Source: Sphingobacteriales bacterium
GTDB taxonomy: Bacteria; Bacteroidota; Bacteroidia; Sphingobacteriales; Sphingobacteriaceae
Assembly (NCBI GenBank): GCA_025353765.1
Contig: JANXOD010000008.1
Location: forward strand, 523,573-587,572
Length of the DNA stretch: 64,000 nt
Direction of reading: 5' to 3'
Made by a program: the position numbers and the translations under genes. Positions within the stretch are counted from its first letter, which is position 1, and the number at the start of each line of letters is the position of its first letter. Below are positions 26,741-36,700 of this stretch, piece after piece. A model generated the notes under the pieces. That model was not told the origin of the DNA. It did not search any database and saw only the letters and a program-made list of their open reading frames with translations.

Positions 26741-29700
26741 ATGAAAGAAACTAAACATACACGAAGTATAAACTTATATTTTCTGATACCTTCATTCTTT
26801 CTGTTATTTTTTTTGGGCTCAATAATTCCAGCACAGGCTCAATATTTCGGGCAAAATAAAGTCAGGTATAAAAATCTGAAATTTAAAGTTTATCAAACCC
26901 CCCATTTCGAAATCTATTATTACTTGCGTAATGATAGTTTAGTAAAGCGATTTGCACAAGAAAGTGAAGTATGGTATAATCTGCATCAGCAAGTTTTCAG
27001 GGATACTTTCACTAGAAAAAATCCTATTATACTATATGCAAATAGCCCTGAATTTCAACAAACTACTGCTATAGACGGTGATATAGGAGTTGGAACAGGC
27101 GGTGTAACAGAAGGCATGAAAAATCGTGTAGTTATGCCGGTAACCCAGTTAAACAACCAAACTAGACATGTTTTAGGCCACGAGCTTGTGCACGCATTTC
27201 AATATCATGCACTAATTGAAGGAGACTCTACCAATCTGGAAAATATTAGCAATCTACCCTTATGGATGGTAGAAGGTATGGCAGAATACTTATCAGTTGG
27301 TAAAGTAGATTCTTATACCGCTATGTGGATGCGGGATGCATTTCTTAATAAAGATATTCCAACACTTAAACAACTTACAACCAGCAATAAATATTTTCCA
27401 TATAGATACGGACAAGCATTCTGGTCATACATTGGCTCCACTTATGGGGATACGGTGATAGTGCCATTTTTTAAAGCAACCTCAAGATATGGGTATGAAA
27501 TGGCCATAAAGCGAACTTTTGGCTATGATGATAAAACGCTTTCAAAACTTTGGAGAACAAGTATAGAAAATGCTTATAAACCTTATTTGAAAGATACCGC
27601 TCAAAATACTATTGGCAAACGAATCATTGATGAAAAAAATGGAGGCGAACATTATAATGTGGCTCCTGCAATTTCCCCGAATGGCAAATATGTTGCATTT
27701 CTGTCTGAAAAGGACCTTTTAAGCATAGATCTCTATCTGGCAGATGCACAAACCGGGAAGATTTTACGAAAGCTAACCAGTAAAACGAGGAATTCACATA
27801 TTGATGAATTTAATTTTATAGAATCTGCCGGAGCCTGGTCTCCGGATAGCAAGAAGTTTGCTTTTAGTGTATTTGCTGAAGGCAGAAACCAATTAATTGT
27901 AGTTGATGCATCGGATGGCCGTACTTTACTAACCGAATCTATGGATAAAGTGGAAGAATTTAGTAATCTTTCCTGGTCACCAAACGGAGCAGATATTGCC
28001 TTCTCCGGTTTAAAAGAAGGGCAAAGTGATTTATATCTCTTTAATCTGGAATCAAAAAAACTAACTCAATTAACTAATGATCGCTATTCTGATTATCATC
28101 CCAGCTTTTCTAACGATGGTTCAAAACTTGTATTTAGTAGTGATCGTACCACATTAGATAAATCTACAGGTGTAGATATAACATTTAATCTTGCGGTACT
28201 AGATTTAGCTACTAGATCAGTAACTGATATAACTGTGTTTGATGGTGCCAACAATTTGAATCCTCAATACTCGGCAAATGATCAAAGTATCTATTTCCTC
28301 TCCAATCGTGATGGTTTTAGAAATTTATATCGTTACAATCTTTCTGATGCTACAGTAGAACAATTAACTGATTATTTCACGGGAATAAGTGGTATTACAG
28401 AATTTTCTCCGGCATTAAGTATATCTAAAAATGATGATATACTTTACTCCTACTATCTGGCTCAAAAATATTCTATTTATAATGCAAAGGCATCAGAATT
28501 TAAGGCAAAAGTAGTAGATCCACACACTTTAAACTTTGATGCTGCAACCTTGCCTCCACCAAAATCTGCCGGGGTAGATATTATAAATACTAACCTTGAT
28601 AATTTTGCTCGGTTTGAAAAAATCAATCCCGAAAAAATTAAGACAGTTGCTTATAAACCTAAATTTAAACTGGATTACCTGTCCAGCAATGGTATAGGTG
28701 CCTCCGTGGGTCAGTTTGGAACCGGTTTATCTAGCGGTGTGCAAGGTGTATTTAGTGACATCCTTGGGCGTAATCAAATTTATGCAGGAGCTGCTATTAA
28801 CGGCGAAATATATGATTTTGGTGGTCAATTTGCTTATATTAACCAAGAAAGCAGAATAAATTGGGGGGCTGGCATTTCTCATATTCCTTATGTGTCTGGT
28901 CAGCAAACTGCATCAATTGATCAACTTCCTCAATCAGATGGAACTACTTTAACGGCATATAATGCCCGCTATGATATTATTCGCACATTTGAAGACAAAA
29001 TTCAGTTATTTGCCTCTTACCCATTCTCACGTATCTATCGTTTTGAAGCTGGAACTGGTGTTTCATATTACAGTTATCGTATTGATCGATACAATAATTA
29101 TTATCAATATGATCCTAATACCAATACTATAGGGTATGCCTTAGGTTCTACTCGCGGAAAATTATCTAAAGAAGAAGCATCTAAAACATATAGTTCATAC
29201 GGTATAAGTTTCAATCCCTTTACAACTTATCAACTTAATTCTGCTTTTGTTGGCGATAATGCTTCCTTTGGTGTCACATCTCCATTAAATGGGTTTAGAT
29301 ACAGGTTAGGAATTGAGCAATATTTAGGCGATTATCAATTAAGCGCCTTAACAGTAGATCTACGCAAATATGTGCGCTTAAAACCTATCACCATTGCTGG
29401 AAGATTATATAATTATTCTCGTTTTGGTCGTGATGAAAATCGCTTATATCCTATGTTTGTGGGATATGGTTATTTGATACGCGGTTATGAAGCGAACTCC
29501 TTTTATAACAATAGTAGTAATGCTCCTGCAGGTTCTTTCGATATTAATCAACTGGTAGGCTCACGGATTGCCGTAGCAAATTTCGAGGTAAGATTACCAT
29601 TTACCGGTCCCAAAAAATTAGCAGCCATAGAATCTAAATTTTTATTTACAGATTTAAATGCTTTTTTCGATATTGGTTTAGCTTATAATAAAGATTCTCA

Positions 29701-29923
29701 AGTTGCATTTAATAGTCAGCCTTCAAAAATTGGCACAAAAATAAATTCTAATACAGGCCTTCCAGAAGATGTTTACAATCGCATCCCGGCAATGAGTGCC
29801 GGCCTTTCGTTACGTGCAAATGTTTTTGGATATTTTGTGATAGAGCCTTACTTTGCTATTCCTTTTACCCGAAAAGATGTTAAAGGAGGGGTTTTCGGTT
29901 TAACTTTTGCACCGGGTTGGTAA
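26741..29923 (+). CDS. Surface fusion: metallopeptidase-like domain, TolB-type propeller, Omp85-like barrel
   Basis: 1060 residues. A signal peptide ends near A-Q-A-Q-Y-F. Residues about 60-260 contain H147-E-L-V-H151 (G-H-E-L-V-H-A-F-Q-Y) and M-V-E-G-M-A-E-Y-L 25 residues later, the layout of gluzincin peptidases of the MA clan. Residues about 290-620 are PD40/TolB-like blades (S-P-N-G-K-Y-V-A-F, W-S-P-D-S-K-K, W-S-P-N-G-A-D, F-S-N-D-G-S-K). The last 400 form an outer-membrane beta barrel of the surface-antigen kind (I-R-G-Y-E and a terminal F-G-L-T-F-A-P-G-W). It would sit in the outer membrane with the propeller in the periplasm. Peptidase activity is inferred only from motifs. Confidence 0.82.
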   Translation: MKETKHTRSINLYFLIPSFFLLFFLGSIIPAQAQYFGQNKVRYKNLKFKVYQTPHFEIYYYLRNDSLVKRFAQESEVWYNLHQQVFRDTFTRKNPIILYANSPEFQQTTAIDGDIGVGTGGVTEGMKNRVVMPVTQLNNQTRHVLGHELVHAFQYHALIEGDSTNLENISNLPLWMVEGMAEYLSVGKVDSYTAMWMRDAFLNKDIPTLKQLTTSNKYFPYRYGQAFWSYIGSTYGDTVIVPFFKATSRYGYEMAIKRTFGYDDKTLSKLWRTSIENAYKPYLKDTAQNTIGKRIIDEKNGGEHYNVAPAISPNGKYVAFLSEKDLLSIDLYLADAQTGKILRKLTSKTRNSHIDEFNFIESAGAWSPDSKKFAFSVFAEGRNQLIVVDASDGRTLLTESMDKVEEFSNLSWSPNGADIAFSGLKEGQSDLYLFNLESKKLTQLTNDRYSDYHPSFSNDGSKLVFSSDRTTLDKSTGVDITFNLAVLDLATRSVTDITVFDGANNLNPQYSANDQSIYFLSNRDGFRNLYRYNLSDATVEQLTDYFTGISGITEFSPALSISKNDDILYSYYLAQKYSIYNAKASEFKAKVVDPHTLNFDAATLPPPKSAGVDIINTNLDNFARFEKINPEKIKTVAYKPKFKLDYLSSNGIGASVGQFGTGLSSGVQGVFSDILGRNQIYAGAAINGEIYDFGGQFAYINQESRINWGAGISHIPYVSGQQTASIDQLPQSDGTTLTAYNARYDIIRTFEDKIQLFASYPFSRIYRFEAGTGVSYYSYRIDRYNNYYQYDPNTNTIGYALGSTRGKLSKEEASKTYSSYGISFNPFTTYQLNSAFVGDNASFGVTSPLNGFRYRLGIEQYLGDYQLSALTVDLRKYVRLKPITIAGRLYNYSRFGRDENRLYPMFVGYGYLIRGYEANSFYNNSSNAPAGSFDINQLVGSRIAVANFEVRLPFTGPKKLAAIESKFLFTDLNAFFDIGLAYNKDSQVAFNSQPSKIGTKINSNTGLPEDVYNRIPAMSAGLSLRANVFGYFVIEPYFAIPFTRKDVKGGVFGLTFAPGW

Positions 29924-29998
29924 AAGATTAATTAAAAATAACTTATAAATTGGCTCATTCGCAAAATCTAAACCGCTTGTAATTACGTTTATTAATTT

Positions 29999-30484
29999 AT
30001 GAAGAAGATAATAAGTATTTCAGCCACCCTTTTTGTACTGATTGGGATAAGCTGTGGCCAAACACCTAAAACTGCAAAACAATCATCAAAATTTCCAATT
30101 CAGAAATCAGAAAGTGAGTGGAAAAAAATATTAAGCCCTATTGCTTTCGAGATCATGGTTAAAAGAGGTACAGAGCAACCTTATAAAAACCCATATTACA
30201 ATAACCATCAAAAAGGAATTTATATAAGTGCTGCAACGGGTGAACCTTTATTTAGTTCTGACGATAAGTTCGAATCTGGTACAGGATGGCCAAGTTTTAC
30301 ACGGCCAATTAGCAACGATGCTATTACCACTGTAAAAGATAATACGCTGGGCATGGAAAGAGACGAAGTCATTGAAACTAAAACAGGACTACATCTTGGA
30401 CATGTGTTCGATGATGGCCCAGCAGATAGAGGTGGCAAGAGATATTGTATGAACTCAGCCGCATTAAAGTTTATTAAAAAATAG
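29999..30484 (+). CDS. msrB: Peptide-methionine (R)-S-oxide reductase, lipoprotein form
   Basis: 161 residues. Residues 1-19 are a lipoprotein signal (L-I-G-I-S-C) and the rest is one MsrB/SelR domain: F-x-I-x-K-S-E-S-E-W, F-E-I-M-V-K-R-G-T-E-Q, E-S-G-T-G-W-P-S-F, L-G-H-V-F-D-D-G-P, R-Y-C-M-N-S-A-A-L. Catalytic Cys150 is in place. The zinc-binding C-x-x-C pairs of many MsrB proteins are absent (S-A-A-T-G-E-P-L-F-S-S at the first). It would repair methionine-R-sulfoxide in envelope proteins, anchored in the periplasm or outer membrane. The gene follows the large barrel fusion by 75 bases; co-transcription is possible. Confidence 0.92.
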   Translation: MKKIISISATLFVLIGISCGQTPKTAKQSSKFPIQKSESEWKKILSPIAFEIMVKRGTEQPYKNPYYNNHQKGIYISAATGEPLFSSDDKFESGTGWPSFTRPISNDAITTVKDNTLGMERDEVIETKTGLHLGHVFDDGPADRGGKRYCMNSAALKFIKK

Positions 30485-30829
30485 TTAAGATAAACTTCTA
30501 ACAGGTGTATTTAAAACATTCACTCCTGATAGCAAAATACTTTCAAAATCTAATCCAATGGTCAGATCTACCCAATCCGGGTTAACAGATCTGACCATTT
30601 TATCTTTTTGTATTCTTGTAAATTTACTGATCAGTTTAAAACGTTGTATAGCAGTAGTTTCTGAATTTAGTTCTTCAAAATAAACTAAGCGTGTCAGTTG
30701 TTTGCCGGAATCAAAAAATAGATTGGGCATTTGGCGATAAAAGGCCATCGTTTTCATCAAATCTGTACTCATACCTACATGAATACAACTGCGGTTACGA
30801 TCTGTAACTAAATAAACATATTTCTTCAT
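30485..30829 (-). CDS. GIY-YIG-like protein
   Basis: 114 residues from M-K-K-Y-V-Y-L-V-T at 30829; an ATG at 30856 in the same frame would add nine residues. The N terminus matches the GIY-YIG nuclease fold (K-Y-V-Y-L-V-T-D-R, then I-H-V-G-M-S-T-D-L), and L-V-Y-F-E-E-L-N-S-E-T-T-A-I-Q-R-F and S-V-N-P-D-W follow as in UPF0213-type proteins. The arginine normally found soon after the second strand appears as L-M-K-T-M, so catalytic competence is doubtful. It is divergent from a LexA-like regulator and shares its upstream region, suggesting DNA-damage control. A structure-specific DNA nuclease is the usual family role. Confidence 0.72.
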   Translation of the reverse strand: MKKYVYLVTDRNRSCIHVGMSTDLMKTMAFYRQMPNLFFDSGKQLTRLVYFEELNSETTAIQRFKLISKFTRIQKDKMVRSVNPDWVDLTIGLDFESILLSGVNVLNTPVRSLS

Positions 30830-30861
30830 CTCTTTTAAATTAACCTGTATCTGCATAAAAT

Positions 30862-30879
30862 AAAAACGTATTCGTTTTT
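30862..30879. promoter_or_regulatory. Palindrome upstream of the GIY-YIG gene, possible operator
   Basis: AAAAACG and CGTTTTT separated by TATT. It lies 33 bases upstream of the GIY-YIG start, between the divergent genes, and could be a repressor site. Its inner 14 bases also occur in one unit of the 21-bp array (48147-48160). Confidence 0.4.
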
Positions 30880-30889
30880 TAAATAAAAA

Positions 30890-30931
30890 TTACTAATTTT
30901 ATGAGCATAAAGTTACTAATATATTTAGTAA
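30890..30931. promoter_or_regulatory. Probable autoregulatory operator of the S24 regulator
   Basis: TTACTAA at 30913-30919 and its complement TTAGTAA at 30925-30931, spaced by TATAT, ending 17 bases before the regulator start. A further direct TTACTAA at 30890-30896 lies one extra step upstream. A 7-5-7 palindrome with an extra half-site immediately upstream of an XRE-S24 gene is the expected layout of a self-repressing, damage-inducible regulator. Confidence 0.6.
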
Positions 30932-30948
30932 TTTCAAATTAATTTAAA

Positions 30949-31728
30949 ATGGCAAATATATTTTCAAACCTTAAATATCTACGTAAAAAAAAGGGGCTTA
31001 CTCAACAGCAATTTGCTGAGGTAATGGATATTAAACGTTCTTTAGTAGGTGCTTATGAAGAAGATCGTGCAGAACCTAAGTATGATTTATTAAAAAAGTT
31101 CGCAGCGTTCTATGAGCTTTCTATGGATGAGCTCATCAACGAAAAAATAGATGACAAATGGAAACCTAAGCCTAAAACTGACTCCACAAACATCCGAATT
31201 TTAAGTATCTCTGTTGATAATCAGGATCGTGAAAATATTGAATTAGTGCCGATTAAGGCAAGTGCGGGTTATTTAAACGGTTATTCAGATCCCGAATTTA
31301 TAAGTGATTTGCCCAAATTTCATTTGCCTATGTTTCGTCAGGGAACCTACCGAGCATTTGAAATTAAAGGTGATTCGATGTTGCCTTTACAATCCGGAAC
31401 AGTAGTAATTGGAGAGTATCTTACTAACTGGAATGAGCTGAAAACCGGTGAAACTTACGTGATCATCAGTAAAAATGATGGGATAGTTTATAAACGTGCC
31501 GGAAACAAGTTTAAAGAAAATAAATCGCTTAAACTTATCTCAGATAATCCGGTTTATGAAGCCTATGCAATCCCCGGAGATGATATTGTTGAAATCTGGA
31601 AAGCAAAAGCATATATTAGTACTGAGTTTCCAACTCCGCCGGCTCATGAACCTACATTAGAAACTCTGACCAGTATGGTATCACACATGCAAAAAACTAT
31701 ATCTAATCTTGACCGAAATAAATCTTAA
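30949..31728 (+). CDS. XRE-family regulator with LexA-like S24 peptidase domain
   Basis: 259 residues. An N-terminal XRE helix-turn-helix (about 5-60: L-R-K-K-K-G-L-T-Q-Q-Q-F-A-E-V-M) precedes a LexA/UmuD-type domain with an Ala-Gly cleavage pair at 106-107 (K-A-S-A-G-Y), nucleophile Ser143 (K-G-D-S-M-L-P) and Lys182 (V-Y-K-R-A-G). The family binds DNA as a dimer and self-cleaves when RecA is activated, freeing SOS-type genes. Two palindromes in the 92-base divergent promoter region suggest control of itself and of the GIY-YIG gene. No dinB or imuB lies nearby, so targets are likely elsewhere too. The tail (210-259) is a probable coiled coil. Confidence 0.9.
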   Translation: MANIFSNLKYLRKKKGLTQQQFAEVMDIKRSLVGAYEEDRAEPKYDLLKKFAAFYELSMDELINEKIDDKWKPKPKTDSTNIRILSISVDNQDRENIELVPIKASAGYLNGYSDPEFISDLPKFHLPMFRQGTYRAFEIKGDSMLPLQSGTVVIGEYLTNWNELKTGETYVIISKNDGIVYKRAGNKFKENKSLKLISDNPVYEAYAIPGDDIVEIWKAKAYISTEFPTPPAHEPTLETLTSMVSHMQKTISNLDRNKS

Positions 31729-31805
31729 CGATTTTTAACATTTCAGGCATTAAACCTTATGATATAAAACTTATCTATCTGGTATAAACAATAAATAAAT
31801 CAGAT

Positions 31806-32201
31806 ATGAAAAAGCTAATGATTACCGCGTCCTTATTGTGTGGCTTGTTAAGTGTAGGATATTCTCAAGATGCAAGAGAAAAACAGAATAAAACTCCGAA
31901 AGAAAGAGCACAGCGCACAACTGATGCCATGGAGAAAAAGCTGAATCTAACAGCAGATCAAAAATCGAAAGTTTATGAAATTAATTTGGATCGAGCCAAA
32001 AAAATGAATGACTTGAGAACTGCAGATAAAGCTGATAGAACAAGAAGGATGGATAAACAAAAAAAATTAATGGATGATGGAGATCAAAAATTAAACAAAA
32101 TTTTAAATGCTGATCAGCAAAAATCTTATCAGGAATCTAAAATCCAGATGAAAGAAAGGGCAAAAAAACATTACGAAGGGCAAAAAAGAAAAGATTTATA
32201 G
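31806..32201 (+). CDS. Periplasmic Spy/CpxP-like helical protein
   Basis: 131 residues with a signal peptide (M-K-K-L-M-I-T-A-S-L-L-C-G-L-L, cleaved near Y-S-Q-D). The mature protein is almost entirely charged helix: T-P-K-E-R-A-Q-R-T-T-D-A-M-E-K-K-L-N-L-T, Q-K-S-K-V-Y-E, and L-N-A-D-Q-Q-K-S-Y. This matches the LTxxQ-type motifs of Spy/CpxP proteins and Bacteroidota DUF4890-like proteins, which act as periplasmic chaperones or stress-sensor partners. The specific role is unknown. A strong terminator follows. Confidence 0.75.
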   Translation: MKKLMITASLLCGLLSVGYSQDAREKQNKTPKERAQRTTDAMEKKLNLTADQKSKVYEINLDRAKKMNDLRTADKADRTRRMDKQKKLMDDGDQKLNKILNADQQKSYQESKIQMKERAKKHYEGQKRKDL

Positions 32202-32203
32202 AA

Positions 32204-32242
32204 AGAAAGAGGGTGTCTAAAAAGCAAGTACACCCTCTTTCT
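32204..32242. terminator. Bidirectional hairpin terminator
   Basis: Perfect 13-bp stem, AGAAAGAGGGTGT at 32204-32216 and complement at 32230-32242, with a 13-nt loop, between convergent Spy-like and susD genes; T-rich on one side. Confidence 0.8.
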
Positions 32243-32250
32243 ATTATGTT

Positions 32251-33705
32251 TTATGGATTTTGTTCCATCCCCTTGTTAGTATCCATTTCCCGTAGAGGAA
32301 TTTGGAAAATAAACCGCTTATCTTCTGCTGGAATTACAAAAGCAGCACTTGCAGGATGATTACTATTTGTACGATCGATACCCCGTTTTAAACGTTTAAG
32401 ATCATAGAACGTTAAGCCTTCGCCCCAAAATTCTATTCTTTTTTGTAAAAGAATCTCATCTATTAATGTGTCTCCTGTATTTACAGATAATATATAAGCC
32501 GGATCTCTTTTACTGATCACTGTATATAATGCATTGGCAGCACCTCCGTTATCTCCCTGATGGGCCAAAGCTTCAGCTTCAATGAAATACATTTCAGATG
32601 CCCTCATATATATATAATCACTTGTCCATGAACCTATATCTTTAAATTTAAGATTTACATATGGTGGTAATTCTGGTTGTATAGTTTTAGCCGGATCATT
32701 ATATAATTTCCCCCTAATATCAGTTACTGACATTTTTTCATACAAACGTTTATCTATAGCCTTATACAACTGCAGCGCTCCACCATAGCCTTGATCTGTT
32801 GCACCTACATGTGAGAAGAAGGAAGCATAGAAAGTAGTAGTTTCTGAAGTAATATCTGCTCCCCACATCCATTCAGGATTATTAATATTATTAAACCCTT
32901 TGCCATACTCTATCTCATTCATAATAGGATAAGTTGCATAGGCCAGTTTAGCATATTTTGCAGCATCTGCCCATCGTTGCATTACCATATATATACGAGC
33001 TAAAAATCCGGCAGTAATATCCTTATCAATATATACTTTAGACGGGCGGCTATAGCCCTGTAATAAATCATATGCCTTTAAAAGATCTCCTTCCAATTGC
33101 TGATATACTTCTGAAACTTTAGCACGGGGCTTACCTTTAAGGGTTATTTCTGTATAAATTGGAACACCAGGGCTATTTTCATGCCCTTTATAAGTATGTT
33201 GAAACAATTGTACTAAATAAAAGTAGGCTAAACCACGAACTGCCAGAGCCTGTCCTAAATTATTTTTTAAATTGGCATCTGTAGTAGCTTCAGGTACTTT
33301 TTTAATAACTGCATTGGCATTATATATTAATTTATAATAAAAATTCCATGCCATGCGTGGCCGCAAACTATTCGCATCTCTTGCATTAAAAATATAATCA
33401 CGATAAAACCAGCCAGATTTAGCCTGAACCATATCTTGTGTCATTAAATCTGTACTCAGGTCAATTGATTTTTGACCAAAATCATCATCACTTTCTATGT
33501 TAGAGGTATAAGCTTGACGCATCCAAGTATAGAATCCAGAAACAACCGGACTAACTGCTTTATTTAATCCTTCCGGGGAAGCATTAGCCAAATCAGTTAA
33601 TTGTTGTTCAGATACACTTTCTGTTGGTTGAGTGTTTAAAAAATCTTTTTTGCAGCTTATCAAACTTAATAAGCTAATTAGTGTACATACTATAATTCTT
33701 TTCAT
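32251..33705 (-). CDS. SusD/RagB-family outer-membrane lipoprotein
   Basis: 484 residues. The lipoprotein signal (L-I-S-L-L-S-L-I-S-C, then K-K-D-F-L-N-T-Q-P-T) is typical. The helical TPR-like body shows A-E-A-L-A-H-Q-G-D (residues near 370), L-L-Q-K-R-I-E-F-W-G-E-G and a closing R-F-I-F-Q-I-P-L-R-E-M-D-T-N family block. SusD proteins cap the SusC channel on the cell surface and capture glycans or peptides for TonB-driven import. No glycoside hydrolase, regulator or other utilisation gene flanks the pair, so the ligand is unknown. It lies 10 bases downstream of susC. Confidence 0.93.
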   Translation of the reverse strand: MKRIIVCTLISLLSLISCKKDFLNTQPTESVSEQQLTDLANASPEGLNKAVSPVVSGFYTWMRQAYTSNIESDDDFGQKSIDLSTDLMTQDMVQAKSGWFYRDYIFNARDANSLRPRMAWNFYYKLIYNANAVIKKVPEATTDANLKNNLGQALAVRGLAYFYLVQLFQHTYKGHENSPGVPIYTEITLKGKPRAKVSEVYQQLEGDLLKAYDLLQGYSRPSKVYIDKDITAGFLARIYMVMQRWADAAKYAKLAYATYPIMNEIEYGKGFNNINNPEWMWGADITSETTTFYASFFSHVGATDQGYGGALQLYKAIDKRLYEKMSVTDIRGKLYNDPAKTIQPELPPYVNLKFKDIGSWTSDYIYMRASEMYFIEAEALAHQGDNGGAANALYTVISKRDPAYILSVNTGDTLIDEILLQKRIEFWGEGLTFYDLKRLKRGIDRTNSNHPASAAFVIPAEDKRFIFQIPLREMDTNKGMEQNP

Positions 33706-33715
33706 GACTTTAGTA

Positions 33716-36700
33716 TTAAAAATTAATATTTAATCCCATTGAAACTGTACGCATTGGAGAATAAGAACCACTTTCTATAGTACCATTAAAAGCCTGCCTC
33801 GGATCTAATCCTTTGCGTTTCGCCCATAAATACACATTATCGGCAACAGCATATATGCGTATAGTACCCAATTTATATTTTTTTACAAATGCAGCAGGCA
33901 GCTTATATCCCAATGTAATATTTTGAATACTAAAATAGGATGCATCAATAAGAAAGCGATCAGAAGTTTCATTTCCATAGGTATAATTCTCTTTTATTAT
34001 AGGAATGTTACTGTTTTTATTTTCAGGAGTCCAGCTTTTTAAAATATCTTTATGCCAATTAACCCAATCTCCTCCTCCTCCACTCATCAAGGCCCGGTAA
34101 GAATAATCCATTACTTTTCCTCCTATACGATAAGAGGTTTGGATAGAGAAATCAAAATCTCTGTAAGTTATGGAAGTACCAATACCTCCAAAAAATTTGG
34201 GAATGGCCGAATCTCCCGTATAATATCGGGTTGCATCTGCTGTTTTTTTAACAGTAGTTTTTCCTGTGACAATACCATTTGCATCAGTAACATCTTTAAA
34301 ATATAGAGCTTCCCCAGAATTTGGATCTACTCCTGCATATTTATATGTAAAGTAATCATAAATAGAATGACCTTCCATATAGTTAAAATTTCCTGTTTTT
34401 AATCCATTTTGCCTGAACTGTTCAGGAAGCTTTGTAATTGTATTTTTAGGACGTGAAGCATTTAAACTAATATTCCATTTAAAATCTTCAGTTTTAATAA
34501 CGTCCCCATTTAATCCCAGTTCTATTCCTGTATTCTTAAGATCTCCTATGTTATAAGGCTGGCTGGTTATACCTGTAGATAAGGGTAAGGGTAAATCAAA
34601 TAACAGATCTTGTGTTTTTGAGTGATAATATTCTATAGTACCATTGAGTCTGCTTTTAAAGAGTCCAAAATCTAAGCCTATGTTAAAATCTTTCCTGGTC
34701 TCCCATGTAATATCTCTATTGCCTTTATAAACCAGTGCTATAGCAGTATTTCCATTATTATTTGTGACAGAGTATTGATCTTGATAAGCATAATAATAAT
34801 TTCTGCTATTACCTAAATCATCATTACCCCTTGTACCATAACTAGCTCGTAATTTTAAAAGATCAATGAAGGTTAAATCTTTTATAAATGATTCTTCACT
34901 TAATACGTAGCCAGCACTTGTAGACCAGAATGTACCCCATCTATGTTCGGGGGCAAATCTGGAAGAAGCATCTCTCCTAATACTGCCACTTGCTGTATAT
35001 TTACTTTTGTAAGAATAATTAATATTACCAAAATATCCTTCCACTGCGTATCTATCAGTATAAGAGGATAAACTTTGAATAACAACAGCATTATCTAGTT
35101 GGGAATTATTTAATAATAGAAAGTTTTCTTTGCCCCCTCCTAAATAACCACTGTTATAATTATAATTTTCATGTCCTAATAAAACACCTATTTTATGATC
35201 AGAATTAATTGTTTTAGTATAGTTTAATAATTGATTAAAATTCAGAGTACTATTTATGGAAGATATAACTGAACCCCGTCCGTTTACATTTGCAGCATTG
35301 CCATACTGATTATTTTGCCATGAGACCCGATTATTATTGGTCGCATCATAACTAAAATTAGTGGTAAATTTAAAATCATTTAAATTTACCACTAATTTCT
35401 GCAAAAGTTTTTCCAGAAAAACTTCCAGATTTTAGTTCATCCTGATCTAATGCTAATGTTGCTAATGGATTTTCTGTCCCAGCATACGTGCGAATACCCA
35501 TTTCTCCGGCACCAAAATCATATTTTCTTTTACCATTTTTATCATATACATAATTATCATTAGCATCACGTAAGTAAACAGGATAAATTGGTGCCACGTT
35601 TCTGGCAAAACTAAAGAAGTTTTGGTAGGCATCGTTGTCTGTTTGACTAAGATTACTCTTAGAATTTGAATAAGATAGGTTTAAATCTGTATTGAGCCAA
35701 TTATTTACTTTTTGGTGTAATTTTAAGCGGGTTGTAAATCTCTCAAAGTCAGATTTTACTACATAGCCTTTATCTTTCAAATATCCAAAAGACATATAAT
35801 AATTTGTTTTGTCTTTTAAACCGCTTAAAGATGTGTTATATTCCTGTCGAAGCTGTGGTTTAAATGATTCCTTACCCCAATCATCATGATATAATAACTG
35901 AGCAGCAGGATTAAGTTTTCCTGTTGTAGGATCAATTAATTGATTATTCAGAACATTGTAATTATTATAGCCCAATTTCGGAATTAGATTCTCTGAAGCA
36001 TAAGCTGCTGCATCAGTTTCTGACAATGGGTTATTAGGTCTGAACAGCGCTTCCTGTTTTATGGCCTTCCAGGCTGTCTCATAGTAATCTTTAGGGCTTG
36101 TAAGGATATCATATTGTCGAACTCCTATAGAATTTACTCCAAAACGGGCAGATACATCAAGGTTTGGTTCTCCTTCTTTTCCTTTTTTAGTAGTAATTAA
36201 AATAACACCATTTGCTGCACGGGCACCATATAAGGATGCCGAAGCTGCATCTTTTAATGCTGTTATAGATTCAATATCTGTTGTATTAATAGCACTAATA
36301 TCCCCATTATAAGGAACTCCATCCACAACATATAGGGGGTCCATATTTGCATTAATGGAATTAAACCCTCGTATCCGAATACCGGCACCAGTTCCCGGCT
36401 GCCCTGAACTGCTTGTAACCTGTATTCCAGGTGCAACTCCTTCCAATGCTTTTGTAAAATCAGATACCTGGCGTTTAGCCATATCTGGCCCGCTTATTAC
36501 AGCAGCAGAGCCTGTATATGTTTTTTTGGTCGCGGTTCCATAAGGTACAACTATCTTTACTTCTGCTAATTCTGTGGTTTCAGGCCTTAAGCTAATGGAA
36601 ATTGTAGTTAAATTTTCAGTAGGAACTTCCTGCCTTATATAACCTAAGTAACTAAATATTAAAACAGCTTCAGGAGGAACTGAAATAGTATACTTTCCAT

